DNA of 64,000 nucleotides from CBDCVN01 sp965223045 (GTDB taxonomy: Bacteria; Deinococcota; Deinococci; Deinococcales; Trueperaceae), in NCBI GenBank assembly GCA_965223045.1, contig CBDCVN010000013.1, positions 1 to 64,000 on the forward strand, written 5' to 3'. Below, piece by piece: positions 62,280-64,000 of the stretch. Both the position numbers and the translations under genes were made by a program. Within the stretch, counting starts at the first letter, position 1. Each line of letters begins with the position of its first letter. Under the pieces are notes generated by a model. The model saw nothing but the letters and a program-made list of their open reading frames with translations. It was not told where the DNA came from and did not search any database.

Positions 62280-62654
62280 ATGTTAGAAATTATTACCACT
62301 AATAATGCTCCTACAGCTATTGGCCCTTATTCCCAAGCTATTAAAGTTGGGGGTTTTGTTTTTACCTCGGGACAAATTCCTTTAAAGCCTGATGGTACCT
62401 TGGAAACAGGAGATATAAAGGTTCAAACACAGCAGGTTTTGAACAATTTAAGGGGAGTGCTCGAGGCTGCCAATGCAAACATTAACCATGTAGTAAAATG
62501 TACCTGTTTTTTAAGTGATATGAATGACTTTGCTGCTATGAACGAAGTTTATGGGGATTTTTTTAAAGATCATGCACCTGCTCGTAGCACTATAGAGGTA
62601 GCACGTTTACCTAAAAATGTGCTTATTGAGATAGATACTATAGCCTATCTATGA
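62280..62654 (+). CDS. ridA: RidA family reactive imine deaminase
   Basis: 124 residues, the typical length. Conserved elements are NAPTAIGPYSQAIKVGGFVF, SGQIPL and the active-site arginine in APARSTIEVARLP. RidA hydrolyses reactive enamine/imine intermediates of PLP enzymes in the cytosol. It ends by overlapping the convergent carboxypeptidase gene by 6 bp. Confidence 0.94.
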   Translation: MLEIITTNNAPTAIGPYSQAIKVGGFVFTSGQIPLKPDGTLETGDIKVQTQQVLNNLRGVLEAANANINHVVKCTCFLSDMNDFAAMNEVYGDFFKDHAPARSTIEVARLPKNVLIEIDTIAYL

Positions 62655-64000
62655 ATAAAGCTCATTATACTTTTTTGTTAAGTAATTCATGTAAGGCTCT
62701 ATAGTCAGGCTTTTCCCCGTAGCACCTTCTATTATTTTATCTGGAGAAAACTTTCTACCATGCTTATAAATATTTTCTCTAAGCCATTTATGTAAAAGCT
62801 TAAAATCTCCTTTAATCATGTCTTTAGGGATATTAGGCTCTGCTTGAATTGCTGCTGAATAAAATTGGGCACTTAAGATATTTCCTAAGCTATAGCCTTG
62901 AAAAGCGCCACCAATAGTCCCAGCATACCAATGAACGTCTTGTAGAACCCCATTTACATCACTAGGAGGTTCTACACCTAAATCTTGTTTATAACAAGCG
63001 TTCCAAGCTTCGGGCAAATCTTTTATGTCAAGTTTGCCCTCTAATAAATCACACTCTAAATTAAAACGAATAATAATATGCAGATTATAAGTAAGCTCAT
63101 CAGCATCTACTCGAATAAGTGAAGGCTTAACTCTATTAATAGCAGAGTAAAATTCTTCTAGTTTTATCTTATTAAGCTCTGGGAAAGTTTCCTGTAACTT
63201 AGGATGATAATACTGCCAAAAACTCTTACTACGACCTACAATGTTTTCCCATAATCGTGATTGGCTTTCGTGAACACCCGAAGAAGCTCCTGTAGCTAAG
63301 GGAGTACCTTCAAGATTTACATCTACCCCTTGTTCATATATAGCGTGACCTGCTTCATGTAAGGTACTAAACAAAGCATCTGCTAAGTAATCTTCTCTAA
63401 CACGAGTAGTAATACGTACATCATTTATTGAAAAACTTGTGCAGAAAGGATGAGCAGTTAAGTCTTGCCTACCCCTACTTAAATCGTAACCGTAGCACTC
63501 AGCCACTTTTAGGCCAAAAGCTAGTTGCTTATCTTTAGCAAAGTATTGCCTTAAACAAGCATCGCTAATTTCTGCTTGGCCATTAATTGTTCGCAGCAAA
63601 GGCACTAAGGCATTGCGCAACTCACTAAATAATGGGCGAATTTGAGAAACCTTTACACCTTCATCACTAGCATCAATAAGTGGGTCAGCAATGTGTTCTT
63701 TATAGCCTAGGTACTCTGAAAGTTGCCGTGAAAATTCCAAAGTTTTTTCTAGATAGGGCTTGACTTTCGCAAAGCTGTTTTGTGGCCTTGCTTCAATCCA
63801 AGTTTGGTAACTCTGGGCGCTGTGAGCGTTAAAAGTTGCTAAGAAATCTGCTGGCACTTTGGTAGCTTTTTCATAATCTCGAGTAACAACTCTAATTAAG
63901 CAAGCATCATCACTATCTACAGGTAAGGTTTCAGCATAAGCTTGAAGGTTTTCTAAAAGTTTCCCTATATCTGTACTAGTGAATTTCTCGTGGGAAATTT
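62649..64000 (-). CDS. M32 carboxypeptidase (Taq type), 5' partial
   Basis: Zinc metallocarboxypeptidase that trims C-terminal residues. Motifs in order: HPFCTSFSINDVRITTR, the zinc motif HEAGHAIYEQG, HESQSRLWEN, IRVDADELTYNLH and HWYAGTIGGAFQGY. An internal ATG exists at 63857, but the frame is open to the window edge and reads as expected for the family (LLENLQAYAETLPVDSDDAC, then RDYEKATKVPADF), so the N-terminus is missing. About 450 of the usual 500 residues are present. It is convergent with ridA (6-bp overlap). Confidence 0.93.
   Translation of the reverse strand, partial: ISHEKFTSTDIGKLLENLQAYAETLPVDSDDACLIRVVTRDYEKATKVPADFLATFNAHSAQSYQTWIEARPQNSFAKVKPYLEKTLEFSRQLSEYLGYKEHIADPLIDASDEGVKVSQIRPLFSELRNALVPLLRTINGQAEISDACLRQYFAKDKQLAFGLKVAECYGYDLSRGRQDLTAHPFCTSFSINDVRITTRVREDYLADALFSTLHEAGHAIYEQGVDVNLEGTPLATGASSGVHESQSRLWENIVGRSKSFWQYYHPKLQETFPELNKIKLEEFYSAINRVKPSLIRVDADELTYNLHIIIRFNLECDLLEGKLDIKDLPEAWNACYKQDLGVEPPSDVNGVLQDVHWYAGTIGGAFQGYSLGNILSAQFYSAAIQAEPNIPKDMIKGDFKLLHKWLRENIYKHGRKFSPDKIIEGATGKSLTIEPYMNYLTKKYNELYS

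Larger units (their letters stand above)
14310..63883. repeat. Dispersed palindrome GCTCGAGC / CTCGAG
   Basis: By hand count CTCGAG occurs 32 times in the window, all right of 14.3 kb, and the octamer GCTCGAGC 13 times: starts 14310, 14781, 20994, 26615, 27058, 30586, 33682, 36287, 37728, 39136, 50315, 55207, 60566. They lie in genes on both strands and in non-coding DNA. In an AT-rich genome an 8-mer of this composition would be expected less than once in 64 kb (rough estimate). Confidence 0.85.

Noticed and set aside
1..64000. tRNA or rRNA genes
   Set aside because: I looked for T-arm consensus and cloverleaf patterns and saw none; a covariance scan would be needed to be certain.

Overview
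The window is low-GC DNA (by eye near 38-40 % G+C) from a bacterium with a two-membrane envelope: the 17-22 kb gene ends in a large outer-membrane beta-barrel. A DUF4388 protein, a Taq-type M32 carboxypeptidase, DUF11/SdrD-B surface proteins, TruD, an endonuclease-type MutL and a one-polypeptide nitrite/sulfite reductase would fit a low-GC relative of the Deinococcota. That placement is inference, not proof.

Layout. 1-22.1 kb: a giant surface protein gene (5' end outside the window) made of two essentially identical tandem arrays (369 bp x >16.6 and 645 bp x 10.5) plus diverged DUF11/SdrD-B domains, joined by an ATGA overlap to a 1696-residue DUF11/beta-barrel protein. 22.1-24.3 kb: hairpin-rich sequence and a complete IS3-family element. 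24.3-28.5 kb: xpt, an isolated nuoA, purM and purD. 28.5-31.5 kb: two MazF-type toxin-antitoxin pairs on either side of a complete IS5-family element, and a WD40 gene without its N-terminus. 31.5-45.3 kb: mostly housekeeping and envelope genes (HAMP/DUF4388 pair, amino-acid binding protein, truD, mutL, TPR and other secreted proteins, ftsK). 45.3-49 kb: transposase debris, a secreted Excalibur protein, a GGDEF/EAL protein. 49.3-53.8 kb: nitrite/sulfite reductase pair, a membrane gene split by a 536-bp insertion, a lipoprotein. 53.8-58.5 kb: decayed accessory region with a MITE-like element, a brnT-type toxin gene split by an IS607 element (TnpA, TnpB, probable omega RNA), and two antitoxin genes, one with a premature stop. 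58.5-64 kb: KAP NTPase, diguanylate cyclase, ridA and a partial M32 carboxypeptidase.

How the genes work together. The first 22 kb looks like one surface machine: a calcium-loop-rich repetitive stalk translationally coupled to an outer-membrane barrel carrying the same class of domains. purD-purM (purine synthesis) and xpt (purine salvage) converge around nuoA. The accessory stretches show repeated insertion into toxin-antitoxin and small membrane genes; two broken genes can be rebuilt in frame by removing the inserted element (52.1-53.0 kb and 55.3-57.6 kb).

The most unusual signals are the homogenised giant arrays with sharp codon-usage switches, the dispersed palindrome GCTCGAGC (13 copies by hand count), the two reconstructible disrupted genes, and a small family of secreted proteins with a shared, apparently undescribed N-terminal domain.
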